A stretch of DNA of 64,000 nucleotides from Plasmopara viticola (lineage: Eukaryota > Oomycota > Peronosporomycetes > Peronosporales > Peronosporaceae), in contig MBPM02000026.1 of NCBI GenBank assembly GCA_001695595.3, positions 248,001 to 312,000 of the forward strand. The letters are read 5' to 3'. Positions 45,676 through 58,952 of the stretch are shown piece after piece. The translations under genes and the position numbers were made by a program. Under the pieces are notes generated by a model. That model was given only the letters and a program-made list of their open reading frames with translations, had not been told where the DNA came from and did not search any database. Positions within the stretch are counted from its first letter, which is position 1, and every line of letters starts with the position of its first letter.

Positions 45676-45992
45676 TAGAGATTTAAGCTACCGGCGCTAG
45701 AACTAAGCTGTCTCTATCGCGGGATGCTGGTAGCAATCCGATCAATATTGGGACAGGAATCCGTACCCCTCATTACACCATGGGGCTTTTTCGGTCAGTG
45801 GGGCATCCCCCACCCAACCCTTCTATTACCCAATCGGGCGCGAGTTGGTAGGGCAGTCACACACTCGGGTGTGATGGCCCGTCTACTTTAGTGACCTATC
45901 TCCGGCTGCCCTAATTCGGATCTATGGGTATCGAACCAGGTACCTCCCGGTCCTGGGTCGAACGGCTAACCGCCTCGAGCCACAGGGTCGGT
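45676..45992 (-). mobile_element. tRNA-derived SINE
   Basis: On the minus strand the 5' head is tRNA-like. A box A resembling GTGGCTCGAGGCGGTTAGCC is complementary to 45964-45983, and a box B GGTTCGATACC is complementary to 45927-45937. Together they form an internal RNA polymerase III promoter. The body of about 230 bp is GC-rich (GTGTGATGGCCC and CAGTGGGGCATCCCCCACCC on the plus strand). The element is flanked by 12 bp duplications with one mismatch. Phytophthora genomes carry tRNA-derived SINE families, but which family this belongs to was not tested. A degraded copy lies at 22740-22957. Confidence 0.8.
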
Positions 45993-46004
45993 AACTCTAC
46001 CCTA

Positions 46005-49000
46005 AACAGCCAACGCAATGTGGTAGCTGTGTTTATTTACTGTAGTAATCAGATAAATAAGTGCTCACACCATTTTCACTACTTTGGTGCTTTTTGCTTA
46101 GGAATGACACTTTAAGTCGATAAACGTTGGTGATCCATAGTTCTGGCCTACATGTATGATATTGATGTAAGTTTTGTTACTCTTCGACAAGTTGTTTCGA
46201 CGCCGGCGTAACGTAGTATCTCATGCTAAATCTGTTCGGAAGACAAGGTAAAGCTACACCTAAGCTTCTTCTAATCAAGTGATGAACATTTACTGAAAAT
46301 CTTAGGCAGTATTTACGTAATAGAATACAATTAAGAACTTACACAATGGTTGTGCATCGGCTTTTAACGATAAGCGACCAAAATTGCTACTTCAATTCTC
46401 TTGGAGATATATGTATGCGAATAGGTATGAATATTAATATGGCCTTTGCTGTGGACCAGAAGTCAAAATTCTTTTAAGACTACCACAAGGGCATTGAAAG
46501 GCCCGTCGGTCGACACAAAAATCAGCTTTTGTAAGCAAAAGCAGCTTATTTTAACGTCTTTCGCATCACTCCACAACTGAAATTTGGATTACAATTAGCT
46601 CAAAGAGATGGGCTACATATTGCTTTCAGCTTCAAAATATAAAGTCGGTTTGGTCAAAATGGCCTCTGCTTCAAAATAGTCCTAGAGGCTGCGCCTACAC
46701 AATAGGCGACGAGCTGGGAGCGATTTGTCTGCCAACGTATTCGCCAAAAAGATTGAGAACGATCCCATGTTTGCAGACACCCGCGTTTAGCTCTTCCTCT
46801 AGCAATGGTCAGAAGGCACCCTATTTTAGATAAATAAGTGCAGAGGGATCCCGAAGGCCCTTCAGCAAATATCCTCCTAGCTCTTCGCTCGCTTAGATCA
46901 CGAAGCTACCCAAACATGGCGACAGCGTTGTCGTGATGACATTTATGTCCGACGATAAGTCTCGAAAGATATAATACCTGTCGTCCGACTCATCAGCCGT
47001 ATGAACTCTCTAACATCAGAAGACAGTAATCTTATTGGTGACTCCAAAAGTCCAAATCTTGAGCTAATTTTACCTTCGCTGACCGAATTGAATGTGTGCC
47101 GAAAAAGTGAGAGTAAAGCCAAACATGAAAGTCAACGATTCGTTGAAAAGCCCACGGAATGTGTTTGTGTCAATGGGCTGTGCAACTCACCCACTACCGA
47201 CATCTATTGATGTCACCGTGTGTGAGACGCTCGCTCACTGTCGCTTCCGACTCAAGGCTAGCTTTTTTATTTGTATCGTATGTCAAATTGAATAGCCCTC
47301 GAGAAGCTTTGCCAGCGATAGTCTTAGAATCTTATGAGGTTTGTGTCACAAGACATCCGCACTTCCAAAAATGTCTAAGGTTCAGTAAAAATTTCTTTTT
47401 AGCAAGAACACCTGTCATGGGTTAAACAGTCAGAACGATGTTTGTGTGTCTCTGCGTAAGACGTCTAAACTTTGTCGAGAATATTTTCTTCTTCACAGAA
47501 AGCTTCACTTTTCGGCCTGCTTGAAGTGCACATCCAAGTACTAGGCCCCGCAGATTTGGCAGTGGCTTTGGGCGCTATAAGTCGTCATTCAAACTCCCAT
47601 ACTTCCTTTGCCTGCAAGGTCGAATGCCCGGATAGTTCTTAATGAGGTGCTGGGGTACCTCATAGCTTATTTGAGGCTGGAGATCGAAATTATAGAGTAC
47701 CTATAAAAATACGAAATACTAACTACGTCGACATCATCGCAGAAGGTTGGAGGTGTAGCATGATTAATATATTATCAGTACTTTGACACTTTCGACGAAA
47801 CGATGACCAATTTTGTTAGCAAACACCAAACTTGCTCTCCTTCGCCTTTGTTAAGGTAATCATGATTATATTTTCACGGGTGCGCAATCACATTTCTTGC
47901 CCTGAACAAGACCTTAAGGCTACTTTTATCAATGTTGAATAACTTTCCACGATAGATAATTGGTCTCGAAATAGAGACCTGCTTAATAATGACTTTCATA
48001 GCCACTTTCCCACCAATCTCAGAAGCATTAGTGCATCTCAAAGCAAACAGCATTCTTGGATGTCAAAGCTTGTTCATTCAACAAGGCGCAATAATCGAAG
48101 AGTCAAGAACGATCTCAGCCATTTACAGCTGGTCGACCCACGATGTTAATGGCAATGAGCACGCTCTACTAATCTGAATCAGCGGTCATTAAACAAGCCA
48201 TGACTTAAGAATAAACGTGCTTTGGACTATGGCGGATATTTCTGTGTCGGGTTCCACGAAAATTCCATGCCAACAACAAGCCAACGCTTTTAGGTGTTTT
48301 GACCATGGAGCATTTGCTAACGTAAAATTTATTGGCCTGCATGACTCGAAGGCCTAGCCACAAATTGCCTAAAGATCCGGCTAACTACTCTAAAGCTACT
48401 ACGGACAAATATACGTCGAATTCTAATCGGGCAAATTTTCGCTATGGTGGAAATTGTTGCATGACCACACGGCTATACGCCGTAAGGGCGATAGAATAAC
48501 CTTCTCTCCTAAATTGCTGATGCCAAAGAATGCCGATAGAGACTTTAAAAGCCCTGAAGGAAAGTTTGACCTTCCATTCGGGGTTAAGTGACAATTTAGT
48601 GTTTATTGCTTTCGGACACATTATAAAGAAACATGTTATTTATTGTAATGTGTAAACCGCTACACTAATATGTTAATTTTAAGCGGAAGCGAAAATTTGG
48701 GTTTCGTTAATGCCTTCGTGGTTGAGAGAGACCTAACTCGCCGATCTGACTGCCAACTAAACGAGTCATCCAGTCACGGCAGGTTTGCATGATACTGTCG
48801 GTGTTACTGAGTCGGAGATGCAAAGCACTAACTGAGCTTAATGCGAAAAAATATCTCGAGGTGACGATTATAAATTAAAAGCTCCTCTTGAGGATATATA
48901 CATTTTTTGCCTCGACTCGGAGCTCTTGAAAAATCTCAGAATTTGGTGTATTCTATTTCAAAGGCATCGTGCCCGAAAAAGAACCATCAATACTTCAACT

Positions 49001-52000
49001 GATAAGAGCAGAGAGAAGTTGCGGAATATTGTGCCACTAGACAATGAATAAAGCTACGAGGGTAGTGTGAGCTCATCAACATCTTTTATGTAAAAAAATT
49101 GCATTATGTGGGAGTCGAATACATCACACTTGTTACCGACTTTCTTTGATTGAAAATTGACCGCTAGTGGCACATTTTACTTCACTATGTTACCCACCTA
49201 TGGGGAAGTACTTTATATTGAGTCATGCGGACCTTTATTTACCGCTTGCGACACTTTGGTACCTGCAGTTGGTGTTGCTAGACCGACTTTCCGAATTTAG
49301 CTTCTTTGGTAGCCAATGCTACCAGCAATACTTTTGTCTACCCATTAGAGCGGTTACAAAAAAGTTGTCTTGCATGATTTTCTGTACATAGCCGCAACAA
49401 TTTGGACATCCACACCGGCGCAACGCTTGGCGAGCAGTACTTTGATACCGGATGTATCGTTCTAGGCTTCTCTTCAGAGAAAAAGTATGCACAACAGAAT
49501 TAAAATAATCTCTCATCACGATGTTATGAAGAAACCGGTAACTAGCAACTCCAGTCAATTGACCTCTACCTGGTGCTTCTATATCCACGGCATACCCACA
49601 ATCAGGTTATACTTAACTTACCCAGGGTCAAGCAATGACTTTGCGCTGTCGAAACTCTCAATTCTAATCTTTTTGAGTCAAAAGCGGCTTCGTTAAGTCG
49701 ATAGTCGGTTGACTTGTGTGTGTTGTTCTTCCTTTGATGGTCAGTCATCCAATTTTGACCAAACGCAATCGCTTCATATCGCGCAAACTTTCTCTACCCG
49801 CATGGGCTGACTAAGATTCGAAACGCATTTCCCTTCCCAAAGAAATCTAGTTTCTTTTTTGTACGAGCAGCAGTCTTCCGCTGCTGCCGCCGCCTTGAAG
49901 AGTCATTAAGCCTTTAAAATCATTTTTTTTTATCATGTATACAATAACTTAACATTGTGCAATTTAGTAATCAAAAGTAGGGTGCATTTATCGTACGGAT
50001 AATCATCGTTTTCCAAGCTCCAAGGCAACGCCTTTTACCAGTGACAATTTTGAGCTTATAAACAACGAAAGAGTCATTTTAGCTGAACTAAGCATCACTC
50101 CGGAAATATTCGTATATTTTGCCCTTGCTTGCCACAGCCGGCTCAGTGGACATTGCTTTCTCAGCAACGTCTAAGCTTATTTAGACTAAGCTTGAGTTGT
50201 TGGGAGCAAATACTTTACCACGTGGAGTCATGTAGGTTTGATATTCTCCTATTTGTGGAATTCGAATGAAGAAAGCCTGGTTCTAAGTGTACGCCTCTAG
50301 AGCACGACTTATATCACCTCATTCATCATCGCTGTCTTTACTTGAAAAAGCTGTGTATGTGTCGAGCCTATCCTTGGAATGCGCATTAATAGTCATCTTA
50401 ATTTATTTTGGAGCGTCCACTAATACAAGCCATCAGACATTTGAACTCACAACAATCTTGCGCCTCCCTTGCTTGCAGGCAAGGAAGCATGAAAGTTGGC
50501 AAGCGTAAAGTCACCGAATAAAAGGTTTCTCTCAATTGTATCTGTACGTGCTCTTTTCAAATACTTAAGTAAAGTGGCTTCACGGGTGAGGGCCTATCAC
50601 TAAGCCAGTAAGCTTGTGCGACTGCCGAGCGTCCATGGTCTTTGATAACAAAATGACTGTTTTAGAGATTATTTACCTCTTCGATACAGAAAAAAAGATT
50701 GTGCATCTTTTCTTTCCCAGGTGAAACTTTCAAATTCACCATTTCCATTACACGTTAGGCGCTACCACTAGAATAACCTTAGCCTGCAGTGCCTGTTTTC
50801 TATAGTGTTATTTTGCATCTAGATATTGAACGCCGTAAGGCCATAAGTAAGGCCATAATTTTTTGCAGCAGCGTCCGTGGATCTTATTTCGTTCAAGTTC
50901 TCGAAAATGCATCGAGACCGAGATGACGAAATAATTTATCCAAGTCATAGCTTGCTGCTATTTCGTCGATACCAGAGGACGATCCGCAGCTCTCCAGTGT
51001 GGTTGCTACTCGGTGGTCCTCGCCTGTGCTATTTCTCGACAAGGAAACATCAATTAAATCTGGGCATGACACAGCAGCCCTGCATAGCTCGCGTTGATCT
51101 CCACAATTCCTTCAGCACCAACTACATCTTGCTCTTCCGAATGTCTTGCTCGGCACTGTTTGAGCCGATTGGGATGGGTTTAGCGGGTGAATTGGCATCG
51201 TATGTGATGTTTCTGACGATGCTGACAGTAGTGCGTTATTTTCTTCTCCTCCGCTAAATATTATGCTAAGCTTCAGCGGGTAATCTTGCCTGATATCGCG
51301 TCAAACTGAGATGTTATGGCTCATTTGCGTCTACGCACAACTAGTCGTGCCGCATCTTGGTCCACTCTTTTTGCATCCGGAAAGTGAGACGCTTCAGATC
51401 TCCAAAAGGACCACAATCTCTTAATTTATGGTGATGCGTCGGCATACAATGCTTAATTCGCCGAATCTCTATACAAAACTTCTTCTTCCACGCTTAGAAA
51501 CGCGACATTTCTCGCAACCTTGCCGTGTTCGGATCTTTCTCAAATCTGGTTATGTAGTAAGAAGAGAGCAAGCAATATTTGAGACAAGTAGCAGAGATGC
51601 AATGGACTTTGATGAACAAAATCAAGTGAAGTAGTTCCACGCAGGCTTCTTTTTTCTTGTCTAGATCAAAATAAGCTAGTGTCAGTTAGGCTCACATTTG
51701 CACTACCTTTGATCAAGAATCTTATCTTTTATTTTGGGATTAAGACCAACAAGGATGACTGTGGTGGTCGTGATAGTCGTAATTGATGTAACAATTGACC
51801 TGGCGAGGACAATACTTAGGAGGATGTCGGAATCATGCGCAAATCCTTCGCGCGCAAAAATGGCGCCGTCTGAGCTCATTGCTGTGAAAGCTTCCTTGAA
51901 TCCTGTCTTACGGTAGACTTTGATCTAGCAATAACGTAATATTAGGCATGTTGATCCTCGAACATATCTGCAATCATCAGGCCAATAATATTCAGCAAAG

Positions 52001-52059
52001 AAAGCAAACCTTACCACTGCAATTTCTTTCAAGATTTGCAAACAGTGTTTGAATAAGAA
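46005..52059. other. Six kilobases without a recognised gene
   Basis: Many short ORFs, none with a convincing motif (47001-47210, 47989-48177 and 49319-49588 among them). The best unassigned candidate is listed separately at 50907. I see no further copy of the SINE families here. Old, unrecognisable transposon sequence is likely but unproven. Confidence 0.35.
50907..51257 (+). CDS. Unassigned ORF, possible small gene
   Basis: An ATG at 50907 gives 116 codons (MHRDRDDEIIYPSHSLLLFR at the start). The C-terminal half is hydrophobic (GMGLAGELASYVMFLTMLTV), which could be one membrane segment. No family was recognised and no initiator motif is clear. The frame may be fortuitous. Confidence 0.2.
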   Translation: MHRDRDDEIIYPSHSLLLFRRYQRTIRSSPVWLLLGGPRLCYFSTRKHQLNLGMTQQPCIARVDLHNSFSTNYILLFRMSCSALFEPIGMGLAGELASYVMFLTMLTVVRYFLLLR

Positions 52060-52400
52060 GAAGCACAGGCGCGAAGAAAGCTTCTCCAAAGGTTGGTCAT
52101 GGGACGAGGCTTGACGGTAAACGAGGAGAAATTAGTGAAAGAGGATTGCTGGCTGCTTAAAGCAAAAGTGACAAGTGATTTTAAAATAGACTCTCGTCTT
52201 GATTAGTGGCTCTCAGCCATTTATGGCTACCACCCATAAGGTTATCTTTTTCCATGCTCTATCTGGCATTTACACAACTATGCGTTGGCGAATTCGATGG
52301 ATAGTATCAATCCAATTGTACTGTCGATATAATGTGACCACAACGCAAATTGGCCCTTGCCGGTACACCCCTGGAACGACGATTGCGTCGCATGAACTCT
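52060..52400 (-). repeat. LTR-like block, 3' end of the minus-strand gypsy
   Basis: Similar to 57470-57790 in the same orientation, including GACGAGGCT and GCTTAAAGCAAA and a shared 'GCTCTATCTGG/GCTCCATCTGG ... TTTACACA' stretch. Exact termini are unclear. Confidence 0.55.
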
Positions 52401-53040
52401 CTTCGAAAAAAATTCCATTTTAAATAATATAACTCACCAATTTATAATTCCAATATGGGTCGATGAGTCTGGAAATCTGCTTTAGATTCTCCACAAGTAC
52501 CTAAGTGGCTTCCTTCTAGGTTTTAACAAGCCACCAAATTGTAATCTGTAAATTGTTTTTGTATTTACGGTGTCCAACTACAGTTTTTACGAGTTCCTTC
52601 TCGGATCGTCCAGCATAAACTTATTTGCCTTTTGCCAAAGGTTAGAGTCCTTGCATTTCGGCTTCGATAGTAAAGTGTGTATTACTGAATGCAGCTCCAA
52701 TCTTTTGGACAACTTTAACTCATAGAAGTCTCGCGAAGCTTTTCCACGACCAGGAGTGGGCCAATAATTCTCAACACGCAGTTTTTTTTACTAAGAAAAA
52801 CCTTTGTGACGGTTGCTGAAGTTCTTGCCGTCCGGAAGACCATACCGCCAACTTATACGTCTCGAACAAGTTTGATCTTATCGTAATTGTATAAATGCGT
52901 TCATGAACTTCGTTCATCCGGTCCTGTGCGCTTTTATCCTTGACCTTACGCGCTGAATATCAACTGATGCCACATCATTCGGCATACAAAGACATATCTT
53001 GAGATGCTTTGAATGGTGAAGTTTGATTTTTGATTGTGTG

Positions 53041-54400
53041 CGTCGTATTTACGCTTTCTCAGTCAAATACAAAACGTCATCCCAATCCAATTGTCCCGGG
53101 TTGATGAAAGTCTGAGGTAATTTTGAAGGAAGTGGAGTATCCTTTCGTTTTGTTTGAACTTTTGTGGTCTGAACACTAAAGCCAATTTGCGTTGAGTTCT
53201 CATTGCAGACACAATTGTTTGCCATACATTGGATGTGATTGCGGTCTTCCGTTCGGACACATTAGTCTTTGGCAGGCATACCATGGTTGTTCACGTTCTT
53301 TTCCAAGAAGACATTTGCAGTTTCTGCAGTATCGTCCGTTGTCGTCGAAACGATAAAGTTCGCTCGTTTTAGTAAGCGGTCAGCAATTACTATGACGGCA
53401 TTAGAGCAACTTTTGGTCTACGGCAAAGACACGATAGAGTCCTTCAAATGTCGACCCATCTGCCTTTACGAATAATCACAGACAAAAATTATTTGGTGAT
53501 ACGATCTCCCAAGCCATGTTACACTGACATGCTTCAGAAGTGTTGAGAATGCGCAGGATATACCTCGTCATTTTTGGCCAATAGTACTTTTGACGCACGG
53601 CCACATAAATTCTGTAATATCCTGTGTGGCTACCGGTACGGAATCGTGGTTTTCACAAATGACGCAATTCTCCAAATATTCGCCGTCTGGAATTACGAAT
53701 GTGGGATCGTATCTACACATGTTTAAAAGCAAAATATCATAGAACTTTAGCGTATTCTCTTCCTTTTTTAGTTTTTTATGATCTACAGTAGGTCCCTATT
53801 CCACGAAAATTGGGCTACTGTAATCCTGTTGGATCCGATTGTTGCCACAAGTTCGCGAAACTTAGCCGCTTCCAGTAAATCCTGCAAGCTAAATTAAGCC
53901 GCTTTACTTTTGAATTTTGAAATGCGTGACAATGCATTGACCACGTGGTAGTTCTACTGGAACCCCCCCCCAAATGGCTAAATTTCAACAATCTTTTTAA
54001 AGTTTTGAGCTACTTTGCGGTTTGAAGTCTTCTGCGACAGAATCATCTCAATACTTTCAATGGTTCACCACACGCCAAAGTTTTAGTGCATGCGTGATTG
54101 CAAGTACCCCTTGCTCACAGACAGAGTTCACCGACTCGGCTGGCCTCGTCTTCTGACCAGTCGAATGCTTTAGTTCTTTTTCCCTTTAAGACAAGACTTC
54201 CGCTATTGCAAAGCTTTAGGCGTCTATTCTGATATTAAAGGATTTTCGGGAAGTCCGAAAAATTGAGAACAAGTGGAAGCGTTAAGCGACGTTTGAGTTC
54301 GGGAAAGCAGTGTAGGTAGCCGTCCAAAATTTCAATCGCTTCATGAGCGCGTTTTCTTTAATATTGTAGTGAAGTAGTGCTGTAAGCTGGGCAAAGTTTT
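53041..54400 (-). pseudogene. gypsy integrase and RNase H relics (minus strand)
   Basis: Read on the minus strand, the integrase zinc region has the motif YWPKMTRYILRILNTSEACQ at about 53600-53540. The core stretch ERKTAITSNVWQTIVSAM and LVFRPQ (degraded HPQTDGQTER) lies at about 53252-53170. Above it, at 54400-53800, are degraded RNase H relics. None forms an intact frame. Confidence 0.65.
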
Positions 54401-55420
54401 TGCAAAACGCTGATACATAAGCTGTAGTGCCTAAGAAAGCACTCTATGTCTTGAGCACAGGCCATTTTGCGATGATCTTAACTTTGCCGGGCCCATTTGG
54501 ACGCATTTTCGTCCTACAAAGACTCTAAGCGTTTACGCAAAACTGTCATTTCAACAATCTGATGAATAGTTGCTGTACATCACAGCGTTTAAGTTTGTTT
54601 CACGACATCTTTACTTTGCGTGAGCACGTAGATGGCGCCAAAGCAAATTCTCGCCACATCCCTCCAATATCTGAAAGACTTTTGCAAAATCCGATTAGAC
54701 GCACTCGGGTCTTCGCTAAGTATTATGAAACACAAATGGCCCATACCTGACAGTAATCCAAAGTGGATTGACGCACGAAAAGTAATGACTTCCAGACACG
54801 GTGTCAACAGTGAACTCCTGGAACCCATATCGCCGGCGAGTCGTCTATATCCCCGGCGTATTGCCAATTTTTTAGTTGACGATAATCGTGCACAATGCGC
54901 TGACCTGAAGACTTGACTCAAAACGTTAGTACCAAAAATGCAGACGTACTTGGTCGAAGAATGCCTGCTTGCATCATCTCGTTGGTCCACTCTTATATTT
55001 TTCTTGCGCTTTCAGGACTCTGGTGCCATTGATTGATCGATAACCGATTCGTACCATGCTTAAGCATTGTGCTTAATTTTTCCATACTCGTGAGGAAGCT
55101 CTGTGCGAAAAATTATGTCGCCTAATTTGCGCAGCGATTTTGTCCGCCGGATGATTCTTTAGCAATTCCCACCCTCATCCTTAGAGTCCTCGGCCTTCTT
55201 GGGATTATGCAGGTTGACGGTTTAAACAGAACTATTGTGTTTGTCGTGACAGATGAGAAAAATATAGCTGCATCATTCCTTGACGGCCACGATGGCTTTG
55301 CTGCCGATAGATTTTGCGGCTCTGGTCTATGCGAGCCTTGCGTTGTCCAACAGCCCATATGACCAGGCATTAAATCTGCGAGACTGATTGTATTGCCGTG
55401 TGGTGCTTCGTGTCAATGCG
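54360..55420 (-). pseudogene. gypsy RT relic (minus strand)
   Basis: On the minus strand, around 54560-54330, residues such as KIIAKWPVLKT then SAFLGTTAYVSAFCKNFAQLTALLHYN match the gypsy RT-connection motif 'FLGL..YYRrFI.nFa.iaaPL'. Matching nucleotide blocks occur at 11.14-12.13 kb. The catalytic YVDD box could not be located. Confidence 0.65.
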
Positions 55421-57469
55421 AGAAGCCGTGCTCCTGAAGTCCAATTGTTATCCGAATTTCACTCACGAAGCCACACCATACCAACTCTACATCCTTATAA
55501 TAAGGAATAATCACAATTCGAAACACTCCACGTATTAAAAAAAAGCCAAAAATCTGTCAATTGATGCGCACAACTTGTCGGGGGAGGTAAACAACCTTAT
55601 CGTAAGCATGGTCGACTTGCATCATCTCGCCCTTGGTCACTTCGAGCCAAAGTCGCTTCGAAGCCTACGGTATACCGTTTAGACTACATTTATTGCCGAT
55701 AATGACTGTGACGGGTCTCTCACGATCAACACTTTTAAAAGCTTAGGCTTTTACGTGAAAAATAGCATTTGGTGCACAATAAATGTAATGATTCACTTTC
55801 TTAAAGCAATGAGCGATGCCTTGCGGATATCTTCGGCCAAGGCACTACAGTTATTGCACGATTTCGATTTCGCCCAGTCGTCGTTCTTGCCATTCCTCAT
55901 TTTGCAGCGCTTTGGACTCTAAGGTCGTGGCTTGTTCGCGCAATAGCCTGATTCTATAGGTACCGTCTTAAACGACAAGGCCAAATCTCAACTAATTCTG
56001 CCCAAGTAATGCGCAAACTCGAAATCAAAAGCTATCTTATCGGCTTTCTAGAAAATACTCGAACGGTCTTCTTTGATCTTCCTCAATGTCACTTTCTGCT
56101 ATTTATTCTAGTAGAAGAAACGCTTTTTAATTCATTTGTCCTCAATTCGCGCTGAAACATCACGGTGTGGCGCTTAACAACGTATTTCTTACCTTCGGTG
56201 TTAGATCCGCTATATCGTACTCTAAATATTAAGAGCCAAAGCGTGTGTGCAGTCAAATATCAAATAAGCTCATGTCTCGTGCACGCTCATGCGCTCGCAG
56301 TCGGCTATAAAGTACAACACAAAGCTGCGGTGGACTTGCTTTAAAAAGCGTTAGAAAGTCTGACGACTCTCTTGTCATCAAGTGGCGCCTTTTGACGGTA
56401 TTTTTGTTGTAGAGATCCAGGATTCCTAATTTCTGTCACAACTTCCATCATAAACAAGATGACAGTTTTTGCTTTTCTTCGCCACATGAATCGACGAGAA
56501 ACTCGAAGCGCTAATTTGTCGGTTGCAGTGGGCTTGCGTATGATCTTGCATCTGGGCTCATTTTGTATGTCGTTGTTTATTTGGATACAACAGTAGATGA
56601 TGCATGGAGAGTGTTCTGTACTATCGCTGCAGAAATAAATAATTTAGCTCGAGAAGTTTCTGGCCATTGGCATTCGGCGCACCTTGTGACATTGGCCATG
56701 AATTTTATTGCCAAAAAGAGCGCTTGTTTGCTCTGTTGAATAGGTCTTGTGATTGAAGATGGCACTCAGCCGTACAGCCTTTTTGTTGTGCCGTACTTGC
56801 TGGAGTTCTCAGCGCTCATTGTATAATCTACCGAGCCTTAATAAAAAGTTAAGAATGATAACAAAATTAAGCATGTTTGCTTTACAGTTTACGCTATTGT
56901 ACAAATGGACAAAATAGTCTGATATACCTCTTAAATGTTGTTTTTAGAAGTCGCTAAAGTTTTCAGTGATGTCGCGCACTAAGTTATTGGCGCCTCGGTA
57001 ATTGCAATTCGGAATTTTGCTTCGGATGTATTCGACAAGCTCCACTTGTTCACATTTGTAAGCCACAAGTCCTTTCAAAGCTTGTCAACCTTCTTGTTAC
57101 GGCTTGATAGAAGCTCAGTAATGTTTATAAACGGGTTTACAACGAAGCTAATTAAAAAAAGCTCAGTAGCAATGGACGTAGATCATGCATAGCCACGTGG
57201 ATTTCTAGCCAAAAAATATTCTTCGCATTCTCGGCAGCGGGAGAGCTTTTCACTAAAATGAAAAGCACTACGCTGCAGACTAGCTGAAGGAGTTCCAGCT
57301 GTTTGCACCGCACTAGCGTGCATTCACATCGACCATTCACTGAACATTATTTTTGCGCTGAAAAGTTTATCTAGTACTTCCCACGATGTAGCTCATAATC
57401 ACAGGATGACTCGTTGTTCACTATGCGACCATGAAAATCCTTGCCTTGGAGTCTGGAACAAAATCAACA

Positions 57470-57790
57470 AGCACTACCGTGGAAGACAGTCGTGGAAAAG
57501 GCTTCTTGGAAGGTCGGGTGTTGGACGAGGCTGAGGTGGCGAGCGAGGCGAAATAAGTGAGGAAGGACAAAAGTAGTTGCTTAAAGCAAACTCAAAAGTG
57601 ATTTTTAATGAAAAACACAAATAGTCTAAAAACAGTCAAATTGTTGTAAAAATAGCTCTCATCCTAAGGGCTATCATTCTTCCTTGCTCCATCTGGGTTT
57701 TACACATCCTGAATTATTGCCAGCCAGTAAGCTTTTGACTCCCAATGATCATTGGACATATGGGCCTTTCTTTTGGTTTAAAATTGTGTA
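57470..57790 (-). repeat. LTR-like block, 5' end of the minus-strand gypsy
   Basis: Partner of 52060-52400. Just inside it (57460-57360) lies the leader that matches 36.2-36.33 kb of the plus-strand copy in reverse complement. Termini are approximate. Confidence 0.55.
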
Positions 57791-58739
57791 ATCGTCTGAT
57801 CCGTTGGCAAGAACTAATCATTATTATTATATGGCGCAATTGACGATTTACGTAAAGTTAATGCTTTGAGTATCTGGCCTGCTCGTGCTCCAAATTTTGA
57901 CGGCAGATACATAATCAGAATTGAGTGGGGCCACCATTCAGTCAAGCGGAAGAGAGGAAAAGGTTTGACCGTTGCTGTATTAGCCGCCAATGCATACCCT
58001 CTTTAGTATTCCAGCAATTACATCTTTTCTCACAGCAGACACAACAAGAAAATCCGACGTAATCCGGCCGCACCTACAACCGGAACGAGACGTGCACAGC
58101 GATAGCGTTTGCGTCCGACATAGATAGTAAATAAAGGTGACTCTAGGTAACAAAGACAGGATGAAAACTTGTGCAGATTTTTGCAGCAATTGATAAGCAT
58201 TTGAAGGATTCGTATGACGCGTTTATTTTGATTTTGCGACGTCTCGCGATGTCCGCTTACGTTTGAAACATATGCCCATGTTTCATTTTCAGTTAGCACA
58301 CTTTAAACAGCGGTCTCTGAAGTATTTCCAGCGTCTATTCAAAACGTTTCTCGCGCCTGACAATGCTGATAAGGCAAGTATGGGTACTTACGCGATAATT
58401 GTAGTGCCTAGAGACCCTGCCGTACGAGCTTTACGGCCGAGAAAGAGAAATTTTAATAGATTTTTTGTTCTAAAAGCCGGCCGAGTCTAGAGGTCAAAGA
58501 AAGCGATCCCCCATTGTGCTACAAAGAAAGCGCCGAAGGTCGTGGCAGTGGCTTAACAGCAAACACCATCGCTAGCTTTGAGTTCTAGAGGGTTCTGCTC
58601 CCACTCCGGCCTATCACCGTTTTTATATGGAGCAGCATTGTGAATGTACGCACTTAAATTTGCTATTAGGGCTGGCCCTGATGATCAGGCCGAGTCTTCT
58701 TTAAAGCAATATCGGACCTTTTAGGTCCTCGAGGAAGAA
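57791..58739. other. No gene recognised
   Basis: Short ORFs only (for example 58263-58490, 75 codons). Nothing recognised. Confidence 0.4.
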
Positions 58740-58952
58740 TAAAGCACTTTGGTAATAGCTTCATGGTTGGCAACAAAAGCAATTTGTGAGGAGCGAAGTT
58801 GTTCGCTCCACAAAAGTTGCTGGAGTTGTTGGACCCTCGTCGGCAAGACTGATAAAAGCCCATGGAGTTTTGTAATCGAAAGCAGCAAATGCTTGTCGGG
58901 ATTTAGCCGCACGTTCCGCATTCGAGACTTACGCTTCCATCACCTGAGTTAA
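58740..58952 (+). pseudogene. Possible bZIP gene remnant
   Basis: The frame contains KTDKSPWSFVIESSKCLSGF, which resembles the stretch after the zipper of the bZIP at 43533 (NESPWSIVADVFQLLDTGF). The upstream basic region and zipper are not recognisable, and the frame stops at 58952. If real, it is the decayed post-zipper part of another bZIP gene. The match is short and may be coincidental. Confidence 0.25.

Larger units (their letters stand above)
52060..57790 (-). mobile_element. Decayed Ty3/gypsy element, minus strand, with LTR-like ends
   Basis: About 5.7 kb, same family as the 36.0-41.8 kb copy. LTR-like blocks lie at both ends. The block at 52080-52300 (GGGACGAGGCTTGACGG, GGCTGCTTAAAGCAAAAGTG) and the block at 57500-57720 (GGACGAGGCTGAGGTGGC, AGTTGCTTAAAGCAAACTC) are alike in order and spacing. 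Between them, minus-strand gag leader, RT, RNase H and integrase relics run from high to low coordinate. All frames are broken. LTR divergence implies an old insertion. Confidence 0.72.

Noticed and set aside
45901..45992. A tRNA gene on the minus strand
   Set aside because: Box A and B are present, but no full cloverleaf could be drawn, a SINE body follows and direct repeats flank the unit, so it is a SINE head.
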